64,000 nucleotides of DNA from an uncultured Pelagibacteraceae bacterium. Lineage in GTDB: Bacteria > Pseudomonadota > Alphaproteobacteria > Pelagibacterales > Pelagibacteraceae. Shown piece after piece: positions 27,917 through 39,461 of this stretch (the stretch's first letter is position 1; every line of letters begins with the position of its first letter). The notes below the pieces were generated by a model. It had not been told where the DNA came from, did not search any database, and worked only from the letters and a program-made list of their open reading frames with translations. The position numbers were made by a program, and so were the translations under genes. Location: positions 1 to 64,000 of the forward strand of contig CABZHM010000004.1 of NCBI GenBank assembly GCA_902525625.1, read 5' to 3'.

Positions 27917-28267
27917 ATGGATAAAATCTTAAGCTTAAAAAAAATTATCATTGAAACTCTAGACATAAATAAAGCTCAAGACATTGTGAGTATAGACTTA
28001 AAAGATAAAAGTTCTATGGCTGATTATATGATTATAGCTAGCGGAACTTCTTCTAGACATATTCAAGCCTTATCTGAACAAGTTTTAGAAAAACTTAAAG
28101 ATAGTGGAATAAGAGACTCCAAAATCGAAGGCAAAGATAGTTCTGAGTGGAAACTGGTCGATGGTATTGATCTAATAATACATATTTTCCATCCAGAAAA
28201 AAGAAAGTTTTATGAACTAGAAAAAATATGGTCAGAACTAATACCAAAGGAAAAACTAATTATATAA
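27917..28267 (+). CDS. rsfS: ribosomal silencing factor RsfS
   Basis: Small protein (116 residues) that binds L14 and blocks subunit joining under starvation. The DUF143 core is visible: LDINKAQDIVSIDLKDKSSMADYMIIASGTSSRHIQALSE and EGKDSSEWKLVDGIDLIIHIFHPEKRKFYELEKIW. It follows nadD by 17 bp as in most bacteria. The stop shares bases with the ctpA ATG. The gene rlmH that commonly follows is absent. Confidence 0.95.
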   Translation: MDKILSLKKIIIETLDINKAQDIVSIDLKDKSSMADYMIIASGTSSRHIQALSEQVLEKLKDSGIRDSKIEGKDSSEWKLVDGIDLIIHIFHPEKRKFYELEKIWSELIPKEKLII

Positions 28268-29409
28268 TGATTAAAAAAATACTAAGTTTATTTACTTGCA
28301 CTTTAATTTTATTTTTTCTTAGTCAAAAAGTTTTTTCATCTGAAAGTGAAATTTATAATAAAATTGATGTTTTTGGAGAGGTTTTAGAAAAAATAAATAA
28401 AGAGTATGTAGATGAAATTAATCAATCTGACAGTATGGACTCTGCTATTAACGGTTTACTTCAATCTTTAGATCCATATTCAGGCTACATGTCCCCTGAA
28501 ATTTTTAGTGAGATGCAAACTGAAACTAGTGGAGAATTTGGTGGACTTGGAATAGAAGTCACAATGGAGTCAGGTGTTGTAAAAGTGATATCCCCAATAG
28601 ACGACACACCCGCATCTAGAGCTGGAATAAAGGCTGGAGATTACATTGTAAAGATTAATAACACCCAGGTTCAAGGTAAATCTTTAAGTGAAGCAGTCGA
28701 TTTAATGAGAGGACCTGTTGGTTCAGCTATTGATTTGACAATACGAAGACGTGGAGAAAAAAAGGCTCTAACATTTAATGTAACAAGAGAGATAATCCAA
28801 ATTAAATCTGTAAAAGCGGATCTATTAGAGAAGAATATTGGATATATCAGGTTAACTTCGTTTAATGAAAACAGCGCTAAACAAATAAAAAAAGAAATTA
28901 ATAAATTTGAAAAAAATAAAAATTTAAAAGCTTACATTCTAGACTTGAGAAATAACCCAGGTGGGCTGCTTTCTCAAGCAATAAAGATCTCTGATTTTTT
29001 TTTAGATAATGGTGAAATAGTTTCTACTAAAAGCAGACAACAATCAGAAAATAGAAAATGGTTTGCAAAAAAAGGAGATCTTACAAAAGGAAAAACTCTT
29101 CTTGTTTTGATTAATTATGGTTCAGCATCTGCATCAGAAATTGTAGCTGGGGCTTTAAAAGATCATAAAAGAGCTATTCTAATTGGTGAAAATAGTTATG
29201 GCAAAGGATCTGTTCAATCAATTATTCCTCTCAAAAATAAGGGAGCTATAAGATTAACTGTAGCTAAATATTATTTACCATCGGGTGAGTCCATTTCTGA
29301 AGTGGGTGTGTCACCTGATATTGAGATTAATGAGGAAAATGATGATTTTAAAATTAAGACAGAGACTGACAATCAGTTAGATTACGCTGTTAAATTACTT
29401 AATGGCTGA
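28267..29409 (+). CDS. ctpA: C-terminal processing peptidase (S41)
   Basis: Exported serine protease with a PDZ domain. From ATG at 28267 the protein (380 residues) begins MIKKILSLFTCTLILFFL followed by VFSSES, a signal peptide; an in-frame start 39 bp earlier would lie inside rsfS and bury the signal. The PDZ domain (about 85-165) has GGLGIEV and the S41 core has LRNNPGGLLSQAI, the nucleophile Ser in GSASASEIVAGAL and Lys in GKGSVQ. Probably matures or degrades periplasmic proteins. It overlaps rppH by 8 bp. Confidence 0.94.
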   Translation: MIKKILSLFTCTLILFFLSQKVFSSESEIYNKIDVFGEVLEKINKEYVDEINQSDSMDSAINGLLQSLDPYSGYMSPEIFSEMQTETSGEFGGLGIEVTMESGVVKVISPIDDTPASRAGIKAGDYIVKINNTQVQGKSLSEAVDLMRGPVGSAIDLTIRRRGEKKALTFNVTREIIQIKSVKADLLEKNIGYIRLTSFNENSAKQIKKEINKFEKNKNLKAYILDLRNNPGGLLSQAIKISDFFLDNGEIVSTKSRQQSENRKWFAKKGDLTKGKTLLVLINYGSASASEIVAGALKDHKRAILIGENSYGKGSVQSIIPLKNKGAIRLTVAKYYLPSGESISEVGVSPDIEINEENDDFKIKTETDNQLDYAVKLLNG

Positions 29410-29887
29410 AATTCAAGATAGATACAAAAACTTGCCATACAGAGTAGGCGTAGGTATTGTTATTTTAAATAAAGAGAATAAAATTTTTGTAGCGAAAAGA
29501 ATTGATAATCCAAAAAATTTTTGGCAAATGCCGCAAGGTGGAGTTGATGAAGGTGAAGATTTTTTATCTGCTGCTTACAGAGAATTAGAGGAGGAAACTA
29601 GTATTAAAAATGTTGAGTTAATAACCGAGATCGATGAAATAACTACCTATGAATTACCAGATTATCTTTTGGGTAAAATTTGGAAGGGTAAATTTAAGGG
29701 CCAAAAACAAAAATGGTTTATAATGAGATATCTTGGAAATGACGATGAAATTAATATTAATACTCACAAACCTGAATTCTTAGATTGGAAATGGACAGAT
29801 CTAAATTCAATCACTGAAATAGTTGTAAAATTTAAACTCGATGTTTATAAAACACTTCAGCAAAAAATTGGAAAAATTATCAATTAA
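29402..29887 (+). CDS. rppH: RNA pyrophosphohydrolase
   Basis: Nudix hydrolase that removes pyrophosphate from the 5' end of mRNA, starting decay. N-terminal LPYRVGVGIVILN and RIDNPKNFWQMPQGGVDEGE are RppH-type. The Nudix box runs GGVDEGEDFLSAAYRELEEET with Ser in place of the usual Gly after it. KWFIMRYLGND and FLDWKWTDL follow. Length 161 is typical. Its end overlaps the convergent atpC by 8 bp. Confidence 0.94.
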   Translation: MAEIQDRYKNLPYRVGVGIVILNKENKIFVAKRIDNPKNFWQMPQGGVDEGEDFLSAAYRELEEETSIKNVELITEIDEITTYELPDYLLGKIWKGKFKGQKQKWFIMRYLGNDDEININTHKPEFLDWKWTDLNSITEIVVKFKLDVYKTLQQKIGKIIN

Positions 29888-30271
29888 TAGATTTCAAAAC
29901 TTCTATTTTCTGATCACTCAAAAATTTATCCTGATCGTTTACGTTATCTTTGTTCGTTTCTACTTCAGCTTGTCTTAACATTTCATCTATTTGATTCTTT
30001 TCTATATCTTTGATATTCAAAATAGAACTTGTAAGAATTGATAAATTATTATTCTTAAATTCAATTATTCCATCTTCAACATAATATTTTTCCTCACCAG
30101 TTTTTGAGTAAACTTGAATTATACCAGGTTTTAGAAAAGAAATTATGGGTATATGGTCTTTAAGTATTCCCATCTCTCCCTCAAACGCAGGTATTACCAC
30201 TTCAGTAACATCTTCCTTTGAAAGAAAAGATTTTTCTGGGTTTACCACTTCAAGTTTAAATTCCTCACCCA

Positions 30272-30272
<1 letters not shown>
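29880..30272 (-). CDS. atpC: ATP synthase F1 epsilon subunit
   Basis: Epsilon subunit of the F1 rotor stalk. The N-terminal beta-sandwich (about 1-85) has LEVVNPEKSFLSKEDVTEVVIPAFEGEMGILKDHIPIISFLKPGI. The C-terminal helical part is short and acidic. Length 130 is typical. Last gene of the atpHAGDC operon, starting within the atpD stop. Confidence 0.95.
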
Positions 30273-32565
<2,293 letters not shown>

Positions 32566-32572
32566 AAATATG

Positions 32573-34108
32573 TTATGAATTAAAAGTTTGTTTTAGCTGT
32601 TTTATTACTTCTATTAATTTTTGTTCTGAATCTTCCTCAAGTTTACCTGAGCTTAAAATAGACTCTATGATTTCTGGCTTCTCAGATTTACATTTATCAA
32701 TTATTTTATTTTCATAATTTGCAATTTCTTTTAGCTCTATGTCATCTAGATAACCTTTAACACCACAAAACACTGAAATTACCTGCTCAGCCACGGTCAT
32801 TGGGGAATATTGTTTCTGTTTAAGTAGCTCTGTAAGCTTTGACCCTCTATTAAGTAATTGTTGAGTTGATGCATCTAAGTCAGAACCAAATTGTGCAAAA
32901 GCTGCCATTTCTCTATATTGTGCCAATTCTAGTTTCATTGAGCCAGAAACTTTTTTCATAGCTTTTGTTTGCGCTGCAGATCCAACTCTCGAAACTGAAA
33001 GCCCTACATTTATAGCTGGTCTTATACCTTGATTAAAAAGTTCGGTTTCTAAAAATATTTGTCCATCCGTTATCGAAATCACATTTGTAGGTATGTAGGC
33101 GGAAACATCCCCACCTTGTGTTTCTATAATTGGTAATGCTGTTAAAGAACCACCGCCATGTTCGTCACTTAGCTTAGCAGCTCTTTCGAGTAATCTGCTA
33201 TGAAGGTAAAATACATCTCCAGGATATGCCTCCCTTCCTGGTGGCCTTCTTAAAATCAAGGACATTTGTCTATAAGCAACAGCTTGCTTTGAAAGATCGT
33301 CATAGATTATTAGTGCATGCATTCCATTATCTCTGAAATATTCACCCATAGCACAACCAGTGTACGGAGCTAAAAATTGCAAAGGAGCTGAATCTGATGC
33401 TGTGGCTGCAACAATTGTAGTGTATTCCATTGCTCCAGCCTCTTCCAAAGTTTTTTGAATTTGTCTAACAGTTGATCTTTTTTGACCTACAGCTACGTAA
33501 ATACAATATAATTTTTGTTTTTCATCATCCGACTCATTAATTTTCTTTTGATTAATTATTGCATCAACAGCAACTGCTGTTTTACCAGTTTGTCTATCTC
33601 CAATAATTAATTCTCTTTGACCTCTTCCAATTGGCACTAAGCTATCGATAGATTTTAGACCAGTCTGCATCGGTTCACTAACAGATTGACGAGGTATTAT
33701 ACCTGGTGCCTTTACCTCCACCCTACTTTTCTTAACACCTTTATCTAAAGCCCCTTTTCCATCGATTGGATTCCCAAGTCCATCTACCACTCGTCCCAAT
33801 AATTCTTTTCCAACTGGAGTATCAACAATACTTCCTGTTCTCTTAACTATATCGCCTTCTTTAATATTTCTGTCATCACCAAAAATAACAACTCCAACAT
33901 TTTCACTTTCTAAATTAAGTGCCATGCCTTTCGACCCGTCAATAAACTCAACCATTTCACCAGCTTGAACGTTATCCAGTCCATAAATTCTAGCAATACC
34001 ATCTCCAACTGATAGAACTTGCCCTACTTCAGATACCTCTGCTTTTTCTCCAAAATTTTTGATTTGTTCTTTTAATATTTTTGTTACTTCTGAGGGATTA
34101 ATTTCCAT
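32573..34108 (-). CDS. atpA: ATP synthase F1 alpha subunit
   Basis: Regulatory nucleotide-binding subunit of F1, 511 residues. Walker A is [16 protein letters not shown] near residue 170; [20 protein letters not shown] and [24 protein letters not shown] are signature blocks, as is the [14 protein letters not shown] arginine-finger region. Complete and highly conserved. Lies between atpH and atpG with spacings under 10 bp. Confidence 0.98.
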   Translation of the reverse strand: MEINPSEVTKILKEQIKNFGEKAEVSEVGQVLSVGDGIARIYGLDNVQAGEMVEFIDGSKGMALNLESENVGVVIFGDDRNIKEGDIVKRTGSIVDTPVGKELLGRVVDGLGNPIDGKGALDKGVKKSRVEVKAPGIIPRQSVSEPMQTGLKSIDSLVPIGRGQRELIIGDRQTGKTAVAVDAIINQKKINESDDEKQKLYCIYVAVGQKRSTVRQIQKTLEEAGAMEYTTIVAATASDSAPLQFLAPYTGCAMGEYFRDNGMHALIIYDDLSKQAVAYRQMSLILRRPPGREAYPGDVFYLHSRLLERAAKLSDEHGGGSLTALPIIETQGGDVSAYIPTNVISITDGQIFLETELFNQGIRPAINVGLSVSRVGSAAQTKAMKKVSGSMKLELAQYREMAAFAQFGSDLDASTQQLLNRGSKLTELLKQKQYSPMTVAEQVISVFCGVKGYLDDIELKEIANYENKIIDKCKSEKPEIIESILSSGKLEEDSEQKLIEVIKQLKQTFNS

Positions 34109-34109
34109 A

Positions 34110-34667
34110 TCATGCCTTCATCATTTTATTTTCTATTTGTTGTAATTTATTTTTAATTGAAGAGTCAATCATTGTGCTGCCTACTTGTACAATTAATCCT
34201 CCAATTAAACTTTCATCATATTTATAATCTAATTTTATCTTTGAGGTGAAATGTTTAGATAACTCATCTTTAATATTATTTATTTCATCATTTGACAGAT
34301 TTTTTGCAGATCTAATTTCTGTTTTTAACTCTCCTCTTTTTTCTGAGCAAATTTCAATAAAATTGTTTAATATTTGCTCTATAAAGAAAAAACGTTTTTT
34401 TATTACCAGGAAAGTTGTGAAATTTTTTAATAGGTTTTTAATTTTCAAGTAATCAAAAATTTTACTAATTGCATTTTTTAAATCGCGCTGACTTACTGTG
34501 GGATCTTTAATTAGTTTATTAAAATCTTGACTGGTTTCAATTAAGTCTAAAACTGATAATACATTTGTCTCAATTTGAGAAAGAAGATTTGATTCCTCTG
34601 CTAACTCGTACAAAGCAAGAGAATATCTATTAGCTGAAGTGATTGAAAAACCTTTATTTTTAGTCAA
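34110..34667 (-). CDS. atpH: ATP synthase F1 delta subunit
   Basis: Peripheral-stalk connector between F1 and the b subunits, 185 residues. N-terminal helical domain [19 protein letters not shown] and C-terminal blocks [16 protein letters not shown] and [29 protein letters not shown] are OSCP-type. The start is TTG at 34667 with an AAAAAGG ribosome-binding site 8 bp upstream; no ATG preserves the N-terminus. First gene of the operon. The Fo genes (atpB, E, F) are not in the window, the usual split in Alphaproteobacteria. Confidence 0.93.
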   Translation of the reverse strand: MTKNKGFSITSANRYSLALYELAEESNLLSQIETNVLSVLDLIETSQDFNKLIKDPTVSQRDLKNAISKIFDYLKIKNLLKNFTTFLVIKKRFFFIEQILNNFIEICSEKRGELKTEIRSAKNLSNDEINNIKDELSKHFTSKIKLDYKYDESLIGGLIVQVGSTMIDSSIKNKLQQIENKMMKA

Positions 34668-34777
34668 TTTATTACCTTTTTAATGTACGTGATTAATTTT
34701 AAAAAACAGGATTTAATTAACACATGCCATAAAACTCTTCAAGTAACACCTTAGCAAAAAAATGTTTTTTTTAGGGG

Positions 34778-36733
34778 TTAATTGAAGCTTATTGGATCAA
34801 CATCAACTGAAAGTTTTATTCCTGGTAAAAATTTATATTTGTTGATTACGGCAGATAGAGATTTCTGTAATTTCAAGTTCTTGGGCCCTCTAATTAACAA
34901 TCTAACTCGATACCTTCCTTTTAATCTAAATATCGGCGCATTTACAGGCCCTAAAACTTTACCAATTAGTTTATTCTTCAAAAATAATTTAAATTTAATA
35001 GCTTCTTTTTCTAATTTATTTTCATTTGGTCCAGTTAAAATGAGAGAGATAAATCTTTGAAAAGGAGGCAAATTATTTTTTTTTCTTATTTCTACTTCTT
35101 TTTCTAAAAAGATGTCTGGATTTTTATTAGTTATGTCATTAATTATTGTTGAATTATAATTATAAGTCTGAAAATACACAGTTGAGGATTGTCCAGTGCG
35201 TCCCGCTCTTCCAGATAATTGATGATAGAGTTGTAAGTTTTTTTCTGCTCCTCTTAAATCGTGACCATGGGATGATAAATCAATGTCAAAAACAACTATA
35301 CAATTAAGATGCGGAAAATGGAATCCTTTCGAAATTAATTGGGTTCCAACCAAAATTTCAATTTCATTATTAATAATTTTTTCTAGTTTTTCTTTTGAGC
35401 CTTTTTTATTCATTGTATCACTAGAAAAAATTTCTATTTTTTTATTCGGAAATTTTTTTTTAACTTCTTCTGTAATTCTTTCTACTCCTGGTCCACTAAA
35501 CATAAAGTCACAATTTCCATCTTGAGAGCAGCTTCTGATTAAAGAGGTTTTGAATCCACAATAATGACATAATAAATTATTTTTAATTTTATGATAAACC
35601 AAATTTATTGAACAATTCGGACATGAAAAACTACTTAAACATTTTTTACATAAAACATTTGGTGAAAAACCCCTCCTGTTTAAAAAAAATAAAACTTGAT
35701 CTTTCTTTTCAAGATGAAAATTGACTTTCTGAATTATTTCTTTTGATAGCCAAGACTGCTTTTGTAATCTAACATGATTTAAGTTTATGATTTCAAAATT
35801 TGGTAAAGAAGCGTTTTGATATCTTTGCTCAAGTCTTGAAAAGTTATATTTTTTTTTTTTAATATTTTCATATGTTTCTACAGATGGAACAGATGTAATT
35901 AAATTTATCGGAATTTTTTCAAATGATGCTCTTGAGATGGCCATATCCCTAGCATGATATATTACCCCTTCATCTTGTTTGTATGATTGATCATGTTCTT
36001 CATCAACGATAATTAATCCCAAATTTTTAAATGGTAGAAATAATGATGATCTTGCTCCGATTACAACACTTATTTTCCCCCTAATGATACCGTTCCATAT
36101 AATTTTTTTATTTTTTTTTGTAATACCTGAATGCCAAATTGCAGGCTTAAACTTAAAAAATTCTATAAATTTCTTCTCAAATTGACTAGTTAGACCAATT
36201 TCTGGTAACAGGATTAAACCTTGGAAACCCTTATTTAAAATATTTTTTAAAGCTTCAAAGTATACGAATGTTTTGCCAGATCCCGTTGTACCCTGTAAAA
36301 CATGTACATTGAATTTCTCATTAGAACTATTTATCTGTTGCAATGACTTATTTTGATCATTCGTTAAATTAATAAGATTGTCATGACGATTAAAAATTAA
36401 ACTATCATAAAATTTTTGATCGGTACTCTTTAGATCTTTGCTGCTTATCAAAACAAGCTTTAGAGCCATACCTTTTGGCACAATATTATATTCTGAAAAC
36501 CAGTTTAAAAAGTCTAATGTACTTTTTTTTAAACTTGGAATATCCAATTTACTGATAATTTTTTTAATTTTAAATTTTTTTGAACTATTTTTTTCAAAGT
36601 CATCCCAAACAACACCTGTAATCTTAGTCTTACCAAAGGGGACTTCAACAAAATCTCCAATTTTTAATTTAATATCACTCTCATAAGTAAATGGGTGATT
36701 AAATATATTTGGTAACAGAATCGGGAATTTCAT
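34778..36733 (-). CDS. priA: primosomal protein N' (PriA helicase)
   Basis: Replication-restart 3'-5' DNA helicase. From ATG at 36733 (651 residues) the protein begins MKFPILLPNIFNHPFTY, matching the PriA DNA-binding domain; the frame extends 48 codons further into lpdA, but that part has no family features. Walker A is GTTGSGKTFVYFEAL, the DEAH-type box is VDEEHDQSYKQ, and paired cysteines (CKKCLSSFSCPNCS, CHYCG and two more) bind zinc. QLSGRAGRTG is motif VI. It is 22 bp after lpdA and 110 bp before atpH. Confidence 0.94.
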   Translation of the reverse strand: MKFPILLPNIFNHPFTYESDIKLKIGDFVEVPFGKTKITGVVWDDFEKNSSKKFKIKKIISKLDIPSLKKSTLDFLNWFSEYNIVPKGMALKLVLISSKDLKSTDQKFYDSLIFNRHDNLINLTNDQNKSLQQINSSNEKFNVHVLQGTTGSGKTFVYFEALKNILNKGFQGLILLPEIGLTSQFEKKFIEFFKFKPAIWHSGITKKNKKIIWNGIIRGKISVVIGARSSLFLPFKNLGLIIVDEEHDQSYKQDEGVIYHARDMAISRASFEKIPINLITSVPSVETYENIKKKKYNFSRLEQRYQNASLPNFEIINLNHVRLQKQSWLSKEIIQKVNFHLEKKDQVLFFLNRRGFSPNVLCKKCLSSFSCPNCSINLVYHKIKNNLLCHYCGFKTSLIRSCSQDGNCDFMFSGPGVERITEEVKKKFPNKKIEIFSSDTMNKKGSKEKLEKIINNEIEILVGTQLISKGFHFPHLNCIVVFDIDLSSHGHDLRGAEKNLQLYHQLSGRAGRTGQSSTVYFQTYNYNSTIINDITNKNPDIFLEKEVEIRKKNNLPPFQRFISLILTGPNENKLEKEAIKFKLFLKNKLIGKVLGPVNAPIFRLKGRYRVRLLIRGPKNLKLQKSLSAVINKYKFLPGIKLSVDVDPISFN

Positions 36734-36755
36734 TTTTAGATAATATGAAAATTTT

Positions 36756-38156
36756 TTAAGAGTGTATTGCTCTTTTATCAACAGATAAAGCTGCCTCTTT
36801 AACTGCTTCAGAGAATGTAGGATGTGCATGGCATGTTCTTGCAATATCTTCTGAACTAGCTCCAAATTCCATTGCAATTCCTATTTCAGCAATCAATTCA
36901 CCAGCGTGAGGCCCTATTAAATGTGCTCCTAAAACCTTATCTGTTTTTTCATCCGCTAAAATTTTAACAAAGCCTTCGGTATCATCAATAGCCTTTGCTC
37001 TTGAATTCGCCATAAATGAAAATTTTCCAATTTTATATTTAATGTTCAAATCATTTAGTTGTTCTTCAGTTTTACCTATCGATGCAACTTCTGGTGTTGT
37101 ATAAATTACACCTGGAATAGTATCATAATTTACATGTCCTGATTGTCCCGCAATATTTTCAGCAACTGCAATACCCTCATCTTCAGCTTTATGTGCAAGC
37201 ATTGGTCCACTAATAACATCACCTATAGCATAAATATTATTTAAATTTGTTTTAAAATTCTTATCGGTTGATATTCTATTTTTATCATCTAAATTTAGTC
37301 CAATCTTTTCTAAATTAAGTCCTTCGGTATTTGGTTTTCTACCCACCGAAACTAGAACAACTTCACAATCAAAATCTTTTTTATTTCCATCTTTGTCAGT
37401 TGTTGAGATAACTGCACTAGAATTTTTTTTTGTAATTTGATCGACTTTATGTTGCATATGAAACTTTATCCCTTGTTTTTTTAAAATTTTCATAAATTCG
37501 TTAGAGATTTCTTTATCCATTCCTGGGGTAATATGATCTAAAAACTCAACTACATGAACTTCAGCTCCTAACCTTGACCAGACAGATCCCATTTCCAAAC
37601 CTATATACCCACCACCTACTACTACCATTTTTTTTGGGACTTTATCTAATTTTAATACACCGGTTGATGAGACTATTATTTTTTCATCAAAATCAATACC
37701 TGGTAGAGATGTAGGGATTGAACCCGTTGCAATAATAATCTTTTCAGCAAATATTGATATCTCATTTTTATTTACATCTTTGATAGAAATTTCATTTCTG
37801 GATTTAAAACTTCCAATACCTTTAAAATAAGTCACATCATTTTTTTTAAGCAAAAATTCGACACCTTTTGTCAAAACAGTCACTGCCTTTTCTTTACTTT
37901 TCATCATTTTGTTTAAATTTAGTTTTACTTCGCCGACTTCAATACCTTTATTTGATAAATTTTTTACTTTATGAAATTCCTCTGACAAATTTAATAAACT
38001 TTTTGATGGGATACATCCTACATTTAAACAAGTGCCACCAAGAGATCCTCTTGACTCTATACAGGCCGTTTTCATACCCAATTGTGCAAGTCTAATTGCA
38101 CACACATACCCTCCTGGTCCACCTCCAATTACAACTGCTTGAAATTTATCTGCCAT
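36756..38156 (-). CDS. lpdA: dihydrolipoamide dehydrogenase (E3)
   Basis: FAD enzyme that reoxidises lipoyl groups of 2-oxo-acid dehydrogenases with NAD. FAD-binding VIGGGPGGYVCAIRLAQLG, the redox disulfide GGTCLNVGCIPSK near residue 45, NAD-binding VVVGGGYIGLEMGSVW and the C-terminal catalytic His-Glu in HAHPTFSEAVKEAAL are all present. Length 466 is standard. It follows sucB by one base, so it is the E3 of the 2-oxoglutarate dehydrogenase complex. Confidence 0.96.
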   Translation of the reverse strand: MADKFQAVVIGGGPGGYVCAIRLAQLGMKTACIESRGSLGGTCLNVGCIPSKSLLNLSEEFHKVKNLSNKGIEVGEVKLNLNKMMKSKEKAVTVLTKGVEFLLKKNDVTYFKGIGSFKSRNEISIKDVNKNEISIFAEKIIIATGSIPTSLPGIDFDEKIIVSSTGVLKLDKVPKKMVVVGGGYIGLEMGSVWSRLGAEVHVVEFLDHITPGMDKEISNEFMKILKKQGIKFHMQHKVDQITKKNSSAVISTTDKDGNKKDFDCEVVLVSVGRKPNTEGLNLEKIGLNLDDKNRISTDKNFKTNLNNIYAIGDVISGPMLAHKAEDEGIAVAENIAGQSGHVNYDTIPGVIYTTPEVASIGKTEEQLNDLNIKYKIGKFSFMANSRAKAIDDTEGFVKILADEKTDKVLGAHLIGPHAGELIAEIGIAMEFGASSEDIARTCHAHPTFSEAVKEAALSVDKRAIHS

Positions 38157-39455
38157 TTAAATATCTAAAAATAGCCTTCTTGGATCTTCTAAATTTTCTT
38201 TTATCATTTTTAAAAAAGAAACTGACTCTTTGCCGTCGATAATTCTATGATCATAAGATAAAGCTAGATACATAACTGGTCTAATCTTAATTTCACCATC
38301 AATTACTACAGGTCTATCAACAATATTGTGCATACCTAAAACACCGGATTGAGGTAAATTCAATATGGGTGTTGATAACATTGAGCCATAAACTCCTCCA
38401 TTACTTATTGTAAAAGTTCCTCCTTGAAGATCTTCAATATTAAGTTTACCACTTTTTGCTTTATCGGATATTGCCTTAATATTTTTTTCAATATCTGCGA
38501 ATGACATTACATCAGCATCTTTTAAAACAGGAACAACAAGCCCTTTTTCTGTACCTACTGCGAAGCTAATATTATAATAGTTTTTATAAATAATTTCGTC
38601 ACCTTCGATCTCAGCATTTACAGCAGGAAAGTTTTTTAATGCCACGATAGAGGCTTTTACAAAAAAAGACATCATTCCTAATTTTATTCCAAATCGATTT
38701 TGAAAATCATCTTGATTATTTTTTCTCATATTAATTATGTTGGTCATGTCTACCTCGTTAAAAGTAGTTAATAATGCAGCGTTTTCTTGAGCTTGTTTTA
38801 ATCTTTTAGCAATCGTTTGTCTTAGTCTTGTCATTTTAATTCGCTCTTCTTGACCATATTTTGCCTTTCTTTCAGAAGGTGGAGGATTTTTGCTCATCAA
38901 ATTAATTAAATCACCTTTTAATAATCGGCCATCTTTTCCTGAACCTTTTACAAAGTCTAAGTTAATATTATTTTCTTTAACAATTTTTCTAACCGCTGGA
39001 GATAGCACTTGCTCATTCGATGTCTGTTTTGAAACTGACTTATCTTTTACTTCTTCAGTCAAAATAAGTGGCTGCTCTTGTTGCTCTAACTCTTCTGTCA
39101 CTTCATTTGTTAACAACTCAAACTCTTTTTCTTGTGTGGTTTCTAAACTTGATATTTTATATTCCTTTGTAGTTGGTTTTATCTTGTTAATTTTTTCTTC
39201 CTCTTGGGAGCTATCTTTAACTTCTTTTATTATTCCTAAATTTGCTCCGACCTCTACAACTGCACCGTCCTTTGAAATAATTTCTGTCAAAATACCTGTG
39301 ATTGGTGATGGAACCTCTAGATTCACTTTATCTGTTTCTAACTCAACGATAGGTTCGTCTGCATCAACCTTATCACCCTCAATTTTGAGCCACTTAGATA
39401 CTGTTGCCTCAGTAATACTCTCACCTAATACAGGAACTAAAATTTTTTCACTCAT
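38157..39455 (-). CDS. sucB: 2-oxoglutarate dehydrogenase E2 (succinyltransferase)
   Basis: Core of the 2-oxoglutarate dehydrogenase complex, transferring succinyl to CoA. One N-terminal lipoyl domain (about 1-78) has the modified Lys in [14 protein letters not shown]. An acidic Glu/Thr-rich linker leads to a peripheral-subunit-binding domain ([32 protein letters not shown], about 155-190). The catalytic domain ends with [16 protein letters not shown]. Length 432 is normal. Confidence 0.96.
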   Translation of the reverse strand: MSEKILVPVLGESITEATVSKWLKIEGDKVDADEPIVELETDKVNLEVPSPITGILTEIISKDGAVVEVGANLGIIKEVKDSSQEEEKINKIKPTTKEYKISSLETTQEKEFELLTNEVTEELEQQEQPLILTEEVKDKSVSKQTSNEQVLSPAVRKIVKENNINLDFVKGSGKDGRLLKGDLINLMSKNPPPSERKAKYGQEERIKMTRLRQTIAKRLKQAQENAALLTTFNEVDMTNIINMRKNNQDDFQNRFGIKLGMMSFFVKASIVALKNFPAVNAEIEGDEIIYKNYYNISFAVGTEKGLVVPVLKDADVMSFADIEKNIKAISDKAKSGKLNIEDLQGGTFTISNGGVYGSMLSTPILNLPQSGVLGMHNIVDRPVVIDGEIKIRPVMYLALSYDHRIIDGKESVSFLKMIKENLEDPRRLFLDI

Positions 39456-39461
39456 TATTTA

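Noticed and set aside
34668-34777. Small gene or RNA in the 110-bp gap between atpH and priA
   Set aside because: No convincing hairpin series, tRNA fold or start codon with a ribosome-binding site. An A-run/T-run pairing near 34755-34773 could be a weak priA terminator, but it is too A+T-rich to trust.
36734-36877. 48-codon N-terminal extension of PriA
   Set aside because: It overlaps the end of lpdA, has no family similarity, and the ATG at 36733 gives the conserved PriA start.
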